This document shows positions 1-8,994 of a stretch of 64,000 nucleotides of DNA, one piece after another. Within the stretch, counting starts at the first letter, position 1. Each line of letters starts with the position of its first letter. Where the stretch lies: the NCBI GenBank assembly GCA_047777475.1, contig JBKEET010000002.1:62001-126000 (forward strand). The letters are read 5' to 3'. The notes under the pieces are model-generated. The model was not told the origin of the DNA, did no database searches, and saw nothing but the letters and a program-made list of their open reading frames with translations. The stretch comes from Sutterella sp047777475 (lineage in GTDB: Bacteria > Pseudomonadota > Gammaproteobacteria > Burkholderiales > Burkholderiaceae_F). A program made the translations under genes and the position numbers.

Positions 1-104
1 TGAGCGGCCTGCTGGCCGCGGGCTACAACGCCTCGGACGGCAGCGTCGTGCAGCCGGGCGTCGGCCCGATCGGTCAGCGCACCACCGAAGAGCTCTACAA
101 GTGA
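1..104 (+). CDS. 3' end of an unidentified gene (partial)
   Basis: The window opens inside a reading frame that ends at a TGA at 102-104. About 33 residues are visible, ending in QRTTEELYK. I do not recognise the family from this tail. The next gene starts 19 bases after the stop behind a GGGGAGGAAA ribosome-binding site, so the two are probably co-transcribed. The 5' part is outside the window. Confidence 0.5.
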   Translation, partial: SGLLAAGYNASDGSVVQPGVGPIGQRTTEELYK

Positions 105-123
105 TTGAAGGGGAGGAAACATC

Positions 124-513
124 ATGAAGCTTCTTCAGATTGCAGCCGCTGCGGCGGCGGGACTTCTTTCCGCCTCTCTCGGAGCGCAGGTGCTCACGGT
201 TGACATCACGGGCCCGGGCGGTCACTCGAGCGGCGACTACGGCCGCGTGAACGCGGTGCACGCCGCGGCGCGCTCGATCGAGGCGATCCGCACGGCGGTG
301 CCCGAAGCGGTCGTCACCGACCTGAACGGCGGCGCGACCGTCAACTCGATCGCCGCCGACGCGCACTTCAAGGTGAGCGTGCCCGCCGAAAAGGCCGCGC
401 TCGTGAAGGAGGCCGTGAAGAAAGGATGCGATGCCGAAAACGCCTTCCGGGGCGTCAAGGAGGGCGAAACCGCCAACGGCCTGAGGCAGGATATCCGCTT
501 CAGCGTTAAATAA
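124..513 (+). CDS. Secreted stand-alone peptidase M20 dimerisation-domain protein
   Basis: The protein has 129 aa. Residues 1-21 form a Sec signal peptide (short basic start, Ala/Leu-rich core, cleavage near LGAQ). The mature part carries signatures of the M20 metallopeptidase dimerisation (lid) domain: GPGGHSSGDYGR near residue 31, an NAVHAAARSI helix, and LNGGATVNSIAADA near residue 68. The zinc-binding catalytic halves that flank this domain in a normal M20 enzyme of about 400 aa are absent, so it cannot be a peptidase alone. The ATG follows a strong GGGGAGGAAA site. It could be a remnant, a binding protein, or a partner of a peptidase encoded elsewhere. The M20 assignment is recognition; the function is unknown. 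Confidence 0.7.
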   Translation: MKLLQIAAAAAAGLLSASLGAQVLTVDITGPGGHSSGDYGRVNAVHAAARSIEAIRTAVPEAVVTDLNGGATVNSIAADAHFKVSVPAEKAALVKEAVKKGCDAENAFRGVKEGETANGLRQDIRFSVK

Positions 514-554
514 GCATCAAATAGATAAGTAAATCAGAGGCTTTCTGCAAAGCG

Positions 555-593
555 GCGCCGGGGGTCTGCTTTTCGGCAACTCCCGGCGCTTTT
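555..593 (+). terminator. Rho-independent terminator after the M20-like gene
   Basis: A GC-rich stem (GCGCCGGG at 555 pairing with TCCCGGCGC ending at 589) with a loop of about 17 nt is followed by TTTT. Confidence 0.7.
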
Positions 594-630
594 GTATCCT
601 GCGGGTTTGAGCAATGGCACAAATACGATC

Positions 631-659
631 TTGTACCTAGTGCAGGCCCTGGCTAAAAT
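631..659 (+). promoter_or_regulatory. Sigma-70-type promoter of the ABC importer operon
   Basis: TTGTAC (631-636) and TAAAAT (654-659) are separated by 17 bp, just upstream of the solute-binding protein gene at 718. No Fur-box-like palindrome is visible here, although the importer resembles ferric-iron systems. Confidence 0.6.
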
Positions 660-717
660 GCGGGTGACCCGCGCCGCAGAGCGCGGACAAAAGACCCTAA
701 CCCTTAAGGAAAAGCTT

Positions 718-1707
718 ATGAAATTCAAGCTCTCAGCCCTCTTCATGGGACTTTGCGTGCTCTCGGGGGCGGTTTCCGCCGCGGAGCTCAACGCCTATTC
801 GATCATGCCCGAAAAGTATGCATCGAAGGTCTTCGCGCAGTTCACGCAGGACACCGGCATCAAGGTGAACTTCCTTCGCTTTTCCTCGGGTGAGGCGCTT
901 GCCCGCCTGACGGCCGAAAAGGGCAATCCGCAGGTCGACGTCATGCTCGGCGGCCCGGCCGACACCTATGCCGCGGGCGTGCGCGAGGGCGTCTTCGAGG
1001 CCTATCGCCCGAAGGACTCCGATGCGATCCCGGCTGAGTTCCGCGATCCCGAGAACCACTGGACGGGCATCGGCATCATTCCGCTGTGCTTCCTCACGAA
1101 CACGAAGTTCCTGAAGAAGAACAACATGCAGCCGCCTGAAAAGTGGGCCGACCTGCTTGATCCCCGCTACAAGAACAACCTGCAGATGGCCGACGCGCGC
1201 ACGTCGGGCACCGCCACCGAGCGCATCTACTCGCTCGTGAAGGTCATGGGCGAGGACGAGGCCTTCAAGTTCCAGAAGAAGATGAACGCCAACGTCCAGA
1301 TGTACACGAAGAGCGGTGCGGGCGGCGCCATGCCGATCGCCACGGGCCAGTGCGCCTCGGGCATCTTCTACATCGTCGACGCGCTCGAGATCCAGCAGCA
1401 GGGCTATCCCGTCGTGATCTCCTACCCGAAGGACGGCGTGAGCTTCGGCATTGAAGCCACGGGCGTCATCAAGGGCGCCAAGCACAGCGAAGAGGCGAAG
1501 AAGTTCGTCGACTGGGCCACGTCGAAGAAGTTCGCCGAGTTCATCGTCAAGAACAAGATCAACTACGTGCCTACGCGCAGCGACGTGAAGACCGACAACC
1601 CGATCCTCGACCTCTCGAAGATCAACATCGTTAACGTCGACGTCCAGTGGAAGGGTGATCACCGCAAGGCCTTCACCGAGCGCTGGATCAACGAAGTCAT
1701 CAAATAA
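718..1707 (+). CDS. ABC transporter substrate-binding protein, FbpA/AfuA type
   Basis: The 329-aa periplasmic binding protein has a Sec signal peptide (residues 1-21, ending AVSAAE). The body matches family 1 extracellular solute-binding proteins of the ferric-iron type (COG1840-like): an early SSGEALARL, then DVMLGGPADTY, PEKWADLLDPRYK and the C-terminal RWINEVIK. The ATG at 718 is chosen over upstream in-frame codons because AAGGAAAAG precedes it and the signal peptide starts there. It is the first gene of a three-gene importer with the fused permease and the ATPase. I do not see the adjacent tyrosine pair that binds iron in FbpA; the local sequence is GIFYIVDALE. Iron specificity is therefore uncertain, and organic phosphonates or other anions are alternatives. 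Confidence 0.85.
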   Translation: MKFKLSALFMGLCVLSGAVSAAELNAYSIMPEKYASKVFAQFTQDTGIKVNFLRFSSGEALARLTAEKGNPQVDVMLGGPADTYAAGVREGVFEAYRPKDSDAIPAEFRDPENHWTGIGIIPLCFLTNTKFLKKNNMQPPEKWADLLDPRYKNNLQMADARTSGTATERIYSLVKVMGEDEAFKFQKKMNANVQMYTKSGAGGAMPIATGQCASGIFYIVDALEIQQQGYPVVISYPKDGVSFGIEATGVIKGAKHSEEAKKFVDWATSKKFAEFIVKNKINYVPTRSDVKTDNPILDLSKINIVNVDVQWKGDHRKAFTERWINEVIK

Positions 1708-1876
1708 CGTTTATTATTCGCGCACCCCGTCCCCTCTCGCCGAGCGGGACGGGGTTCGCCTTGTCCGGGCGCCGGGAAGGCGCGCATCCCTTGGGCCGCT
1801 TCTGCGGCCGGCGCGTTTTTTCATAAGCCGCGGCGTTCCGGACCTTGCCCTCGGCCCTCTTTCCTAACTCCTGACT

Positions 1877-3547
1877 ATGGCTACACAAACAGCTGCGGCG
1901 CCCCGCGACATGAGCACCAGACTCACCGTCCTGATGCTCTGGCTGCTTCTCGGCGTTTTCGTCATCTACCCGTTCCTCAAGCTGCTCGGCGCCGCCTTCA
2001 TCGTCGACGGCAGCTTCACGCTCGACAACCTCAAGCCCTTCATTTCGAGCTGGTACGACCAGCGCTCGGCGGTCAACAGCATCCTGCTCGGCTGCTCGGT
2101 GGGCCTCACCGGCACGGTGCTCGGCTTCATCTTCGCGTTTGCCGTCACCCGCCTCGGGCTGCCGCGTTGGCTCACGATGACGCTTTCCGCGGTCACGATC
2201 CTGCCGCTCATTTCGCCGCCCTTCACGAGCAGCATCGCGCTCACGCTCTCGCTCGGGCCCAACGGCATCCTGCTCAATCTCTTCGGGATTGAAGACTTCA
2301 ATTTCTACGGCTTCTGGGGCACGTACATTTCCGAATCGCTCACGTACTTCCCCGTGGCCTTCATGACGCTCTCGACGATTCTCTCGCGCATCGACCCGAA
2401 CCTCGAGGACGCGGCCTATTCGCTCGGCGCCTCGAGCTTCAAGGTGTTCACGTCGGTGACGCTGCCGCTCGCCGCGCCCGGCATCGCCAACGCGTTCCTG
2501 CTCGTGTTCTCGTGCTCGCTGGCAGACTTCGCCACGCCGCAGGTCCTGGGCGGCCATTCCTTCCCGGTGCTGCCCACGCAGGCCTACCTGCAGATCACCG
2601 GCATGTACGACTTCAAGGGCGGCTCCGCGCTCTCCGTGATGCTGCTGATCCCGGCCCTGGTCGTCTACTTCCTGCAGAACTACTGGGTGAGCCGCAAGAG
2701 CTACGTGACCGTCACCGGCAAGGCGGGCGGCCGCAGCAGCGTGAAGGGCCCGGGCCCGCTCCTTTCGACGATCATCCTCGGCACCGTCGCGCTGCTCTCC
2801 GTCTTCATCCTCTACATCTACGCGATCATTCTCGTCGGCTCGCTCGTCAAGGTCTTCGGCGTCAACAACACGTTCACGCTCGAGCACTACCAGTACGTGC
2901 TCACCTTCGGCATGAAGGCGATCAAGGACACGCTGCTGATCGCCGTGATCGGCACGCCCCTGGGCGGCCTCCTTGCGGTGCTCGTCGGCTACGTCACCGC
3001 CCGCCTGCGCGTGAGGGGCAGCAAGCTCCTTGAAACGGTCTCGCTCCTCAACTACACGCTGCCCGGCACCGTGGTCGGCATTGCGTACATCCTGGCCTTC
3101 AACAGCAAGCCGATCGTGCTCACCGGCACGATCTACATCCTGATCGCCGCCTACGTGTTCCGCTACTCCTCCGCGGGCATCCGCAACGTGATCGCCACGC
3201 TCACGCAGATCGACCCGTCGATCGAGGAAGCGAGCCGCAGCCTCGGCGCGAGCGCCTCGCGCACGTTCCGCTCGATCACCGTCCCGATGGTGCTCCCCGC
3301 GGTGCTCGCCGGCATGCGCTACCTCTTCATTCACTCGATGACCGCCATCAGCGCCACGATCTTCCTCGTCTCGGTGCACTGGACGCTCATCACGACGCGC
3401 ATTCTGGAGTGCATGACCGAGCTGCAGTTCGCTCAGGCCTGCGCCTTCTCCATCGTCCTCATCATTCTCGTTTTCATCGCCTCCGGCGTGATGTCGCTCA
3501 TTGCGCGCATCTTCTGCCGCAACGGCGACGCTATCGGAGTTCACTGA
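1877..3547 (+). CDS. ABC transporter permease, fused two-domain FbpB type
   Basis: The 556-aa inner-membrane protein has about twelve hydrophobic segments and two binding-protein-dependent permease domains in tandem. Each has an EAA loop that contacts the ATPase: EDAAYSLGAS near residue 177 and EEASRSLGASASRTF near residue 447. Fused double permeases are characteristic of FbpB/SfuB ferric-type importers. The gene lies 169 bp after the binding-protein gene and its stop (3545-3547) precedes the ATPase start at 3549 by a single base, so the two are translationally close. Substrate is inferred from the partner proteins only. Confidence 0.88.
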   Translation: MATQTAAAPRDMSTRLTVLMLWLLLGVFVIYPFLKLLGAAFIVDGSFTLDNLKPFISSWYDQRSAVNSILLGCSVGLTGTVLGFIFAFAVTRLGLPRWLTMTLSAVTILPLISPPFTSSIALTLSLGPNGILLNLFGIEDFNFYGFWGTYISESLTYFPVAFMTLSTILSRIDPNLEDAAYSLGASSFKVFTSVTLPLAAPGIANAFLLVFSCSLADFATPQVLGGHSFPVLPTQAYLQITGMYDFKGGSALSVMLLIPALVVYFLQNYWVSRKSYVTVTGKAGGRSSVKGPGPLLSTIILGTVALLSVFILYIYAIILVGSLVKVFGVNNTFTLEHYQYVLTFGMKAIKDTLLIAVIGTPLGGLLAVLVGYVTARLRVRGSKLLETVSLLNYTLPGTVVGIAYILAFNSKPIVLTGTIYILIAAYVFRYSSAGIRNVIATLTQIDPSIEEASRSLGASASRTFRSITVPMVLPAVLAGMRYLFIHSMTAISATIFLVSVHWTLITTRILECMTELQFAQACAFSIVLIILVFIASGVMSLIARIFCRNGDAIGVH

Positions 3548-3548
3548 A

Positions 3549-4640
<1,092 letters not shown>

Positions 4641-4677
4641 CCGCCGCGGGCTGAGCGCCCTTCAGCCCGATGAAAGG

Positions 4678-4710
4678 ACCCCGCCGAAGGCTTTCGCCCC
4701 GGCGGGGTTC
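4678..4710 (+). terminator. Terminator of the ABC importer operon
   Basis: ACCCCGCCG at 4678 pairs with CGGCGGGGT ending at 4708, and a short T-rich stretch follows. It lies between convergent genes (importer operon and tetR). Confidence 0.65.
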
Positions 4711-4758
4711 TGCTTATCTTATGCGCGCAAAAGACGGTGCGTAGCGCCAGCGCCCGCT

Positions 4759-5359
4759 TCAATCAAACTGAATTTTTTTGAGCAGGTCGGGGCGGTCTGC
4801 GAAAACCTCCCTGAGGATTTGGTTCTGCACGCGCCCGGCGCGCTTCGCATCGAAGACCGACACCGAGAGCTTGGCGGCGTTGAAAAAGCCGTCGAAGGCC
4901 ATCATCGCGGCCTGCGCCTTGAGTTCGTCGAGGCCCGTTCTGCCGAGGCGCTCGTAAATCTCGCGGGTACCAGGCGCGCACCGGTTCGGTGAGCGTCCTC
5001 TCGGTGCGCCCGAGGCTCAGGATCTCGGCGCCGATGCCGATCCAGCCGCGGCGGTTCTGCGCAAACGACCGGTACCAGTCGCGCATGCCGGGGAGAATCG
5101 CCTCGCCGTCCGTGAAGCCCATCGCGAGGTAGGGCGCCTCGAAGCGCGCTTCTTCGCTCCTGAGATGCGCGACGTATTCGGCGACGAGCGCTTCCAAGAG
5201 CGCCTTTTTCGTGGGGAAGTGCCAGTAGACGGCGCTCTTGCTCAGGCCGGCGGCGCGGGCGATGCGCTCGTGCGAAAGAGAAGCGATGCCGCCCGAGAGG
5301 ATCTGCGCGTGCGCCTCTTCAAGGATGCGGGCGCGGCTGGCTTCGCCTTTTCGTGCCAA
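4759..5359 (-). pseudogene. TetR-family regulator, disrupted by a one-base frameshift
   Basis: The N-terminal part is a clear TetR DNA-binding domain (SHERIARAAGLSKSAVYWHF recognition region followed by TKKALLEALVAEY). The likely start is TTG at 5357-5359, behind a perfect AAGGAGA site. In the original frame the sequence becomes unlike any TetR after VRAWY (near 4968). In the neighbouring frame it continues sensibly (REIYERLGRTGLDELKAQ through to KKIQFD, stop at 4759). Dropping one G from the GGG at 4965-4967 restores a reading frame of about 199 aa. The gene follows flavoprotein 0 on the same strand and probably regulates it. The lesion may be a real mutation or a sequencing error. Confidence 0.8.
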
Positions 5360-5429
5360 GGGTGATCTCCTTAAACAAAGGACGCAGGGCATGCCGCCCT
5401 GCGTCCTTCAGTTTAAACGAGGAGAACCG

Positions 5430-7175
5430 TTACTTGGCCTTGGTCGCTTCTGCGCCCGCGATGCGCCCGTAGACGATGATGTCGGCGTAGGCGTTCGAGC
5501 CGAGGCGGTTGGTGCCGTGCGTGCAGCCCGTCACCTCGCCCGCGGCAAAGAGGCCCGGTATCGGCTTGCCCGAGGCGTCAAGCACCTGCGCCTTGGGGTT
5601 GATGCGCAGGCCGCCCATGGTGTGGTGGACGCTCGGCACGCCGCGGTAGATCCAGTAGGGGCCCTTGCTCAGGTCGATGAACTTCGAGCGGTAGTGGAAG
5701 TCCTCGTCGACGCCCGTCTTGGCAAAATGGTTGACGCGGTCGACCGTCGCCTTGAGATTCTCGTAGGGGATGCCGAAGGCGTCGGCCGCGCCCTTGAGCG
5801 TGTCGGCCTTGTGCAGGATGCCGTTGCGCGTGAAGACCTCGACTTCGTCCTGGTGGTGCTCGATGGCGTGCGCCTTGGCCTCGACGTCGGCGTTGAAGAG
5901 CGCATAGGCGTAGTGACCCGTCTGGGCGAGGATTGCCTTGCTCATCACGTCGCGGCGCTCAAGCTCCTCGACGAAGCGCTTGCCTTCCTGGTTGACGATG
6001 ATGGCGCCCTCGAAGCGGGCGTCGTCGATCAGCTCGATGGCGCCCGAGTTCGGGTCGCACATCGGGTAGGTCTGGATGTAGCCCATGTTGACGGCCTGGG
6101 CGCCGACCTTCTGGGCCATGCGGATGCCGTCGCCCGTCGCGCCCGGCATGTTGGTCGTCTTGAAGCCGTCGCCGTAGAACGGATTGGCCGCCTTGCGCAT
6201 GGCGACGTTGGCGCCGAAGCCGCCCGTGGCGAGGACGACGCCGCGGTTGGCACGGAAGTCGTAGCTCTTGCCGTCCATCGTCGCGCGCACGCCGACGATG
6301 CGACCGCTGTCATCGCGGATCAGTTCCTCGGCCTTCATGCCGGTGATGATGGGGATGTTGCGCTTCTGCGCGGCGGCGAGGAACTTGCTGATGAATTCCG
6401 TGCCGGTGGCGCCCTTCGGGATAAGCGAGCGCTTCTTGCTGTGGCCGCCGAAGAAGAAGAGGTTGTCCTCCTGGAATTCCACGCCGATCACGTCGCGGCA
6501 CCAGAGCGCGGCGGGAAGGGCGTTTTCAACCATGGTTCGGACCACGGCGGGATCGCCCTTGTAGTCGCCGCCCTTCATCGTGTCCTGATAGTGCAGCTCG
6601 ACGGAGTCGCCCGTGATGCCGAGCTTCTTCTGCACCCAGTTGTTGGCCGCGGCCATCTCGGCACCCGAGATGAGCGAGTTGCCGCCCACCGAAGGCATCT
6701 TTTCGATGATGACGACGGAGGCGCCCGCGTCCTTGGCCGTGATGGCGGCCGAGAAGCCGGCGCCGCCGGAGCCCACGACCACCACGTCAAAGGTCTGCTT
6801 CTCGGGAAGCGCGGCCTTCTCGGCTTTCGCCACGGCCGCGGTCGAGAGCTTCACGCCCGCTTTCTTCGCCGCGTCCGCAACGGCCGCGCGCAGGCCTTCG
6901 GAGGAGATCGTCGCGCCCGAAATCGCCGGCACGCCCAGCGAGTTGGTTTTCACGATCTCGTCTTTCATCTCCGTGAAGACTTTCCCGGCGAGAATCGGGT
7001 TCTCATGGTTTTTGAGAATCTTCACGTCGGTGATGCGGCCGCCGTCAAAGGTCACGCGCACGGCAATCTCGCCGTGCTTGCCGAGACCGACGCCGTCGGC
7101 CGTAACGGGAGCCGCCGTGGCGGCCGCGCAGAGAGCCAGCAGCGAAAGGGCTGCGAGCGAACGGCTGAACGTCAT
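5430..7175 (-). CDS. Flavoprotein 0: exported fumarate-reductase-like protein (FMN-binding plus FAD domain)
   Basis: The 581-aa protein has a Sec signal peptide (residues 1-22, ending ATAAP). An FMN-binding domain follows with the covalent flavinylation motif AISGATISS near residue 80; that residue is normally modified by ApbE. The FAD_binding_2 domain starts at VVVVGSGGAGFSAA. Fumarate-reductase landmarks are kept: the GKRFVEELERRD segment with the catalytic Arg position, HHTMGG for the substrate His, and GTNRLGSNA for the substrate Arg. There is no haem CXXCH domain, so electrons must come from a separate donor. Likely reactions are reduction of fumarate, urocanate or a related enoate in the periplasm. 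A good GGAAGGAGG site precedes the ATG. tetR follows on the same strand. Confidence 0.85.
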   Translation of the reverse strand: MTFSRSLAALSLLALCAAATAAPVTADGVGLGKHGEIAVRVTFDGGRITDVKILKNHENPILAGKVFTEMKDEIVKTNSLGVPAISGATISSEGLRAAVADAAKKAGVKLSTAAVAKAEKAALPEKQTFDVVVVGSGGAGFSAAITAKDAGASVVIIEKMPSVGGNSLISGAEMAAANNWVQKKLGITGDSVELHYQDTMKGGDYKGDPAVVRTMVENALPAALWCRDVIGVEFQEDNLFFFGGHSKKRSLIPKGATGTEFISKFLAAAQKRNIPIITGMKAEELIRDDSGRIVGVRATMDGKSYDFRANRGVVLATGGFGANVAMRKAANPFYGDGFKTTNMPGATGDGIRMAQKVGAQAVNMGYIQTYPMCDPNSGAIELIDDARFEGAIIVNQEGKRFVEELERRDVMSKAILAQTGHYAYALFNADVEAKAHAIEHHQDEVEVFTRNGILHKADTLKGAADAFGIPYENLKATVDRVNHFAKTGVDEDFHYRSKFIDLSKGPYWIYRGVPSVHHTMGGLRINPKAQVLDASGKPIPGLFAAGEVTGCTHGTNRLGSNAYADIIVYGRIAGAEATKAK

Positions 7176-7218
7176 AAGAACCTCCTTCCCGAAAGAGATA
7201 AAAACGATCTGCCATTCG

Positions 7219-7252
7219 ATTATAGGTTTCAGAACTGTGCGATCGCACTGTT
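7219..7252 (-). promoter_or_regulatory. -10 box and palindromic operator of the flavoprotein 0-tetR unit
   Basis: On the minus strand TATAAT lies at 7219-7224. The -35 region is covered by a palindrome at 7233-7252: AAC-N-GTGCGATCGCAC-N-GTT, with a perfect 12-bp core at 7237-7248 and one mismatched pair. Its size and position fit a TetR-dimer operator that blocks the promoter. No TTGACA-like -35 is seen. Confidence 0.55.
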
Positions 7253-7544
7253 TTTAAGGGTAAACGAGAGATTTTAAAGGAAAATATTTCATGACAAGTT
7301 GGATAACTCGCGATTGCGAAGACCCTCTGGAAGAGTAAGCGCGCGGGCGTTTTTGCACTCGGCCCCGGGGAGCCAGGCGGAAAAGAGTCCATGCCGATAT
7401 CTGCCTTCTAAATGCCGCTATCTTTCTGCATAGGCTGTGAAATCGCAGGATTATGCTAAAAAACGGCAGGAATTGGATCCGTGTTTTCGGCGCTGCGCCG
7501 ATAGACTCATGGCTTAGGATCGAAAAAATACGGAAGGTGCGGCC
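7253..7544. other. Intergenic region between flavoprotein 0 and the hydrolase
   Basis: Together with the operator this gap is about 370 bases between divergent genes. I see no ORF with coding character and no further repeat. It must hold the promoter of the hydrolase gene, but I could not place boxes with confidence. Confidence 0.4.
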
Positions 7545-8531
7545 ATGACAGAGCAAAAGGCAAAAGCAGCGGAGCGCAGAATTTCCCGGCGCCGCCTGGC
7601 GGAGCTCGCCGCCGGTGTGGCGGGAGGCTTTGCCGTGCGCACGGCACCGGCCGCCGAAGCAAGGCGGTTTACCCGGGCAACGCTCATCAGTGCGGTGCAG
7701 CAGGATCCCGTTCTCGGTCCTTACGCGGATTTGATTTTCCCGTCGGACCGCGGCATGTGGGGCAGCACGCTCGGCGACCTGCGGCTGATGTGGTACAGCG
7801 AGATCGATCCCGACAAAACGGTCGAGATCGTCAACTATCTCAAGGACCGGACGGCGGCGGGAGAGAAGGTTTTCCTGCGTTTTTACTCCGATGCCGAGGT
7901 GCGCCGCGATCCTGCAAAGCGCGCCACCGGCCTGGTATTTTTCAAGGGAAGGAAAGGCGCTCCTTTTGCCGTATGCTGCGCGGGCGGCGGCTTTGTCTAT
8001 GTCGGGGCGATGCACGACAGCTTCCCGCATGCGCTCGAGCTTTCCAAAAAGGGCTACAACGCCTTTGCGATCATTTATCGGCCGGGTGCCCAGACGGCGC
8101 TCGAGGATCTCTCGCGGGCCCTGATTTATATCTTTGACCATGCCGGCGAGCTCGGCGTCTCGACGAAGAATTATTCCGTCTGGGGCGGCTCGGCGGGTGC
8201 CCGCATGGCCGCGTGGATCGGCACTTACGGCACCGGGCTCTTCGGAGAAAGGGCGCTGCCGCGGCCGGCTGCCGTCATCATGCAGTACACGGGCCTTCTG
8301 GGCGACGTGGACCGCAATACGCCGCCCACCTACGCGAACGTCGGCGACAGCGACGGGATCGCCGACTGGCGCACCATGGAGCGGCGCATCGAGTCGATCA
8401 AGGCGCTCGGCATCCCGGCGCAGTTCCACTGCTACAGAGGGCTTCGCCACGGCTTCGGACTGGGGCACGGCACCGTGGCCGAAGGCTGGATAGACCAGGC
8501 GGTGTCGTTCTGGGAATCGGTTATGAAGTAA
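7545..8531 (+). CDS. Tat-exported alpha/beta hydrolase (esterase-like)
   Basis: The 328-aa protein begins with a Tat-type signal (ISRRRLAEL, then an Ala/Gly-rich hydrophobic stretch to about residue 37). The fold is that of alpha/beta hydrolases close to esterases and dienelactone-hydrolase-like acetyl-xylan esterases: oxyanion region AGGGFVYVGAMH, nucleophile elbow GGSAG with Ser216, and a C-terminal RHGFGLG holding the catalytic His. The acid may lie in the GDSDGIAD segment. It is transcribed divergently from flavoprotein 0. A periplasmic esterase next to a flavin reductase could release the acid that the reductase then reduces, but that link is inference. The substrate is unknown. Confidence 0.8.
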   Translation: MTEQKAKAAERRISRRRLAELAAGVAGGFAVRTAPAAEARRFTRATLISAVQQDPVLGPYADLIFPSDRGMWGSTLGDLRLMWYSEIDPDKTVEIVNYLKDRTAAGEKVFLRFYSDAEVRRDPAKRATGLVFFKGRKGAPFAVCCAGGGFVYVGAMHDSFPHALELSKKGYNAFAIIYRPGAQTALEDLSRALIYIFDHAGELGVSTKNYSVWGGSAGARMAAWIGTYGTGLFGERALPRPAAVIMQYTGLLGDVDRNTPPTYANVGDSDGIADWRTMERRIESIKALGIPAQFHCYRGLRHGFGLGHGTVAEGWIDQAVSFWESVMK

Positions 8532-8576
8532 GCGCACGCTTCTCTTTTAAAGCCTATTAATTATTGAAAAAGAAAA

Positions 8577-8604
8577 TCCCGAGCGATCTTGCGATCGCTC
8601 GGGA
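8577..8604 (-). terminator. Terminator of tmRNA
   Basis: A perfect 11-bp stem (CCCGAGCGATC / GATCGCTCGGG) with a 4-nt loop. On the minus strand it is followed by TTTTCTTTTT, immediately after the tmRNA 3' end. Confidence 0.8.
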
Positions 8605-8612
8605 TTGTGATT

Positions 8613-8978
8613 TGGTGGAGGTGGCGGGAGTTGAACCCGCGTCCGAGAACCTTTTTCCGTTGAGTCTACATGCTTAGCTGCATGATTTTAAATCTCGCCG
8701 AATGCCCTGCCGAGCAGCGGGCCGACATTCAGCCAGTCTCCTTAATTTCGGGAAAGCGCCGGAGGCACTCACTTTTCCTAGACTCTGTTAGATGATACTG
8801 CTGTCGGTTTTACCCGACCCGGCCCAGAGACCAACCGGTGCAGCATCCCGCCTTAAGCGGCGAGAGCAAAACGCTTGTTGTTGGCGTTTATATTTTTGCA
8901 GTTTGTTTTACGAAGGTGAACTGCACCTCGGCATGCCCCATACAGCGTCCGTGTCCCCGTCGAAGCCAAGGCACCCCC
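8613..8978 (-). ncRNA. ssrA: Transfer-messenger RNA (tmRNA)
   Basis: The 5' end (GGGGGTGCCTTGGCTTCGAC) and the 3' end (T-arm GTTCAACTCCCGCC, then ACCTCCACCA) form the tRNA-like acceptor stem, G1-G7 pairing with CACCUCC before A-CCA. The internal frame reads GCC AAC AAC AAG CGT TTT GCT CTC GCC GCT TAA, giving a proteolysis tag ANNKRFALAA. The RNA rescues stalled ribosomes together with SmpB, which is not in this window. The length of 366 nt is normal for a one-piece betaproteobacterial tmRNA. Confidence 0.97.
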
Positions 8979-8994
8979 GTATGAGAGTAGTTCA

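Noticed and set aside
1700..3544. Open frame antisense to the ABC permease
   Set aside because: Glu/Arg/Ala/His-rich shadow of the hydrophobic permease codons.
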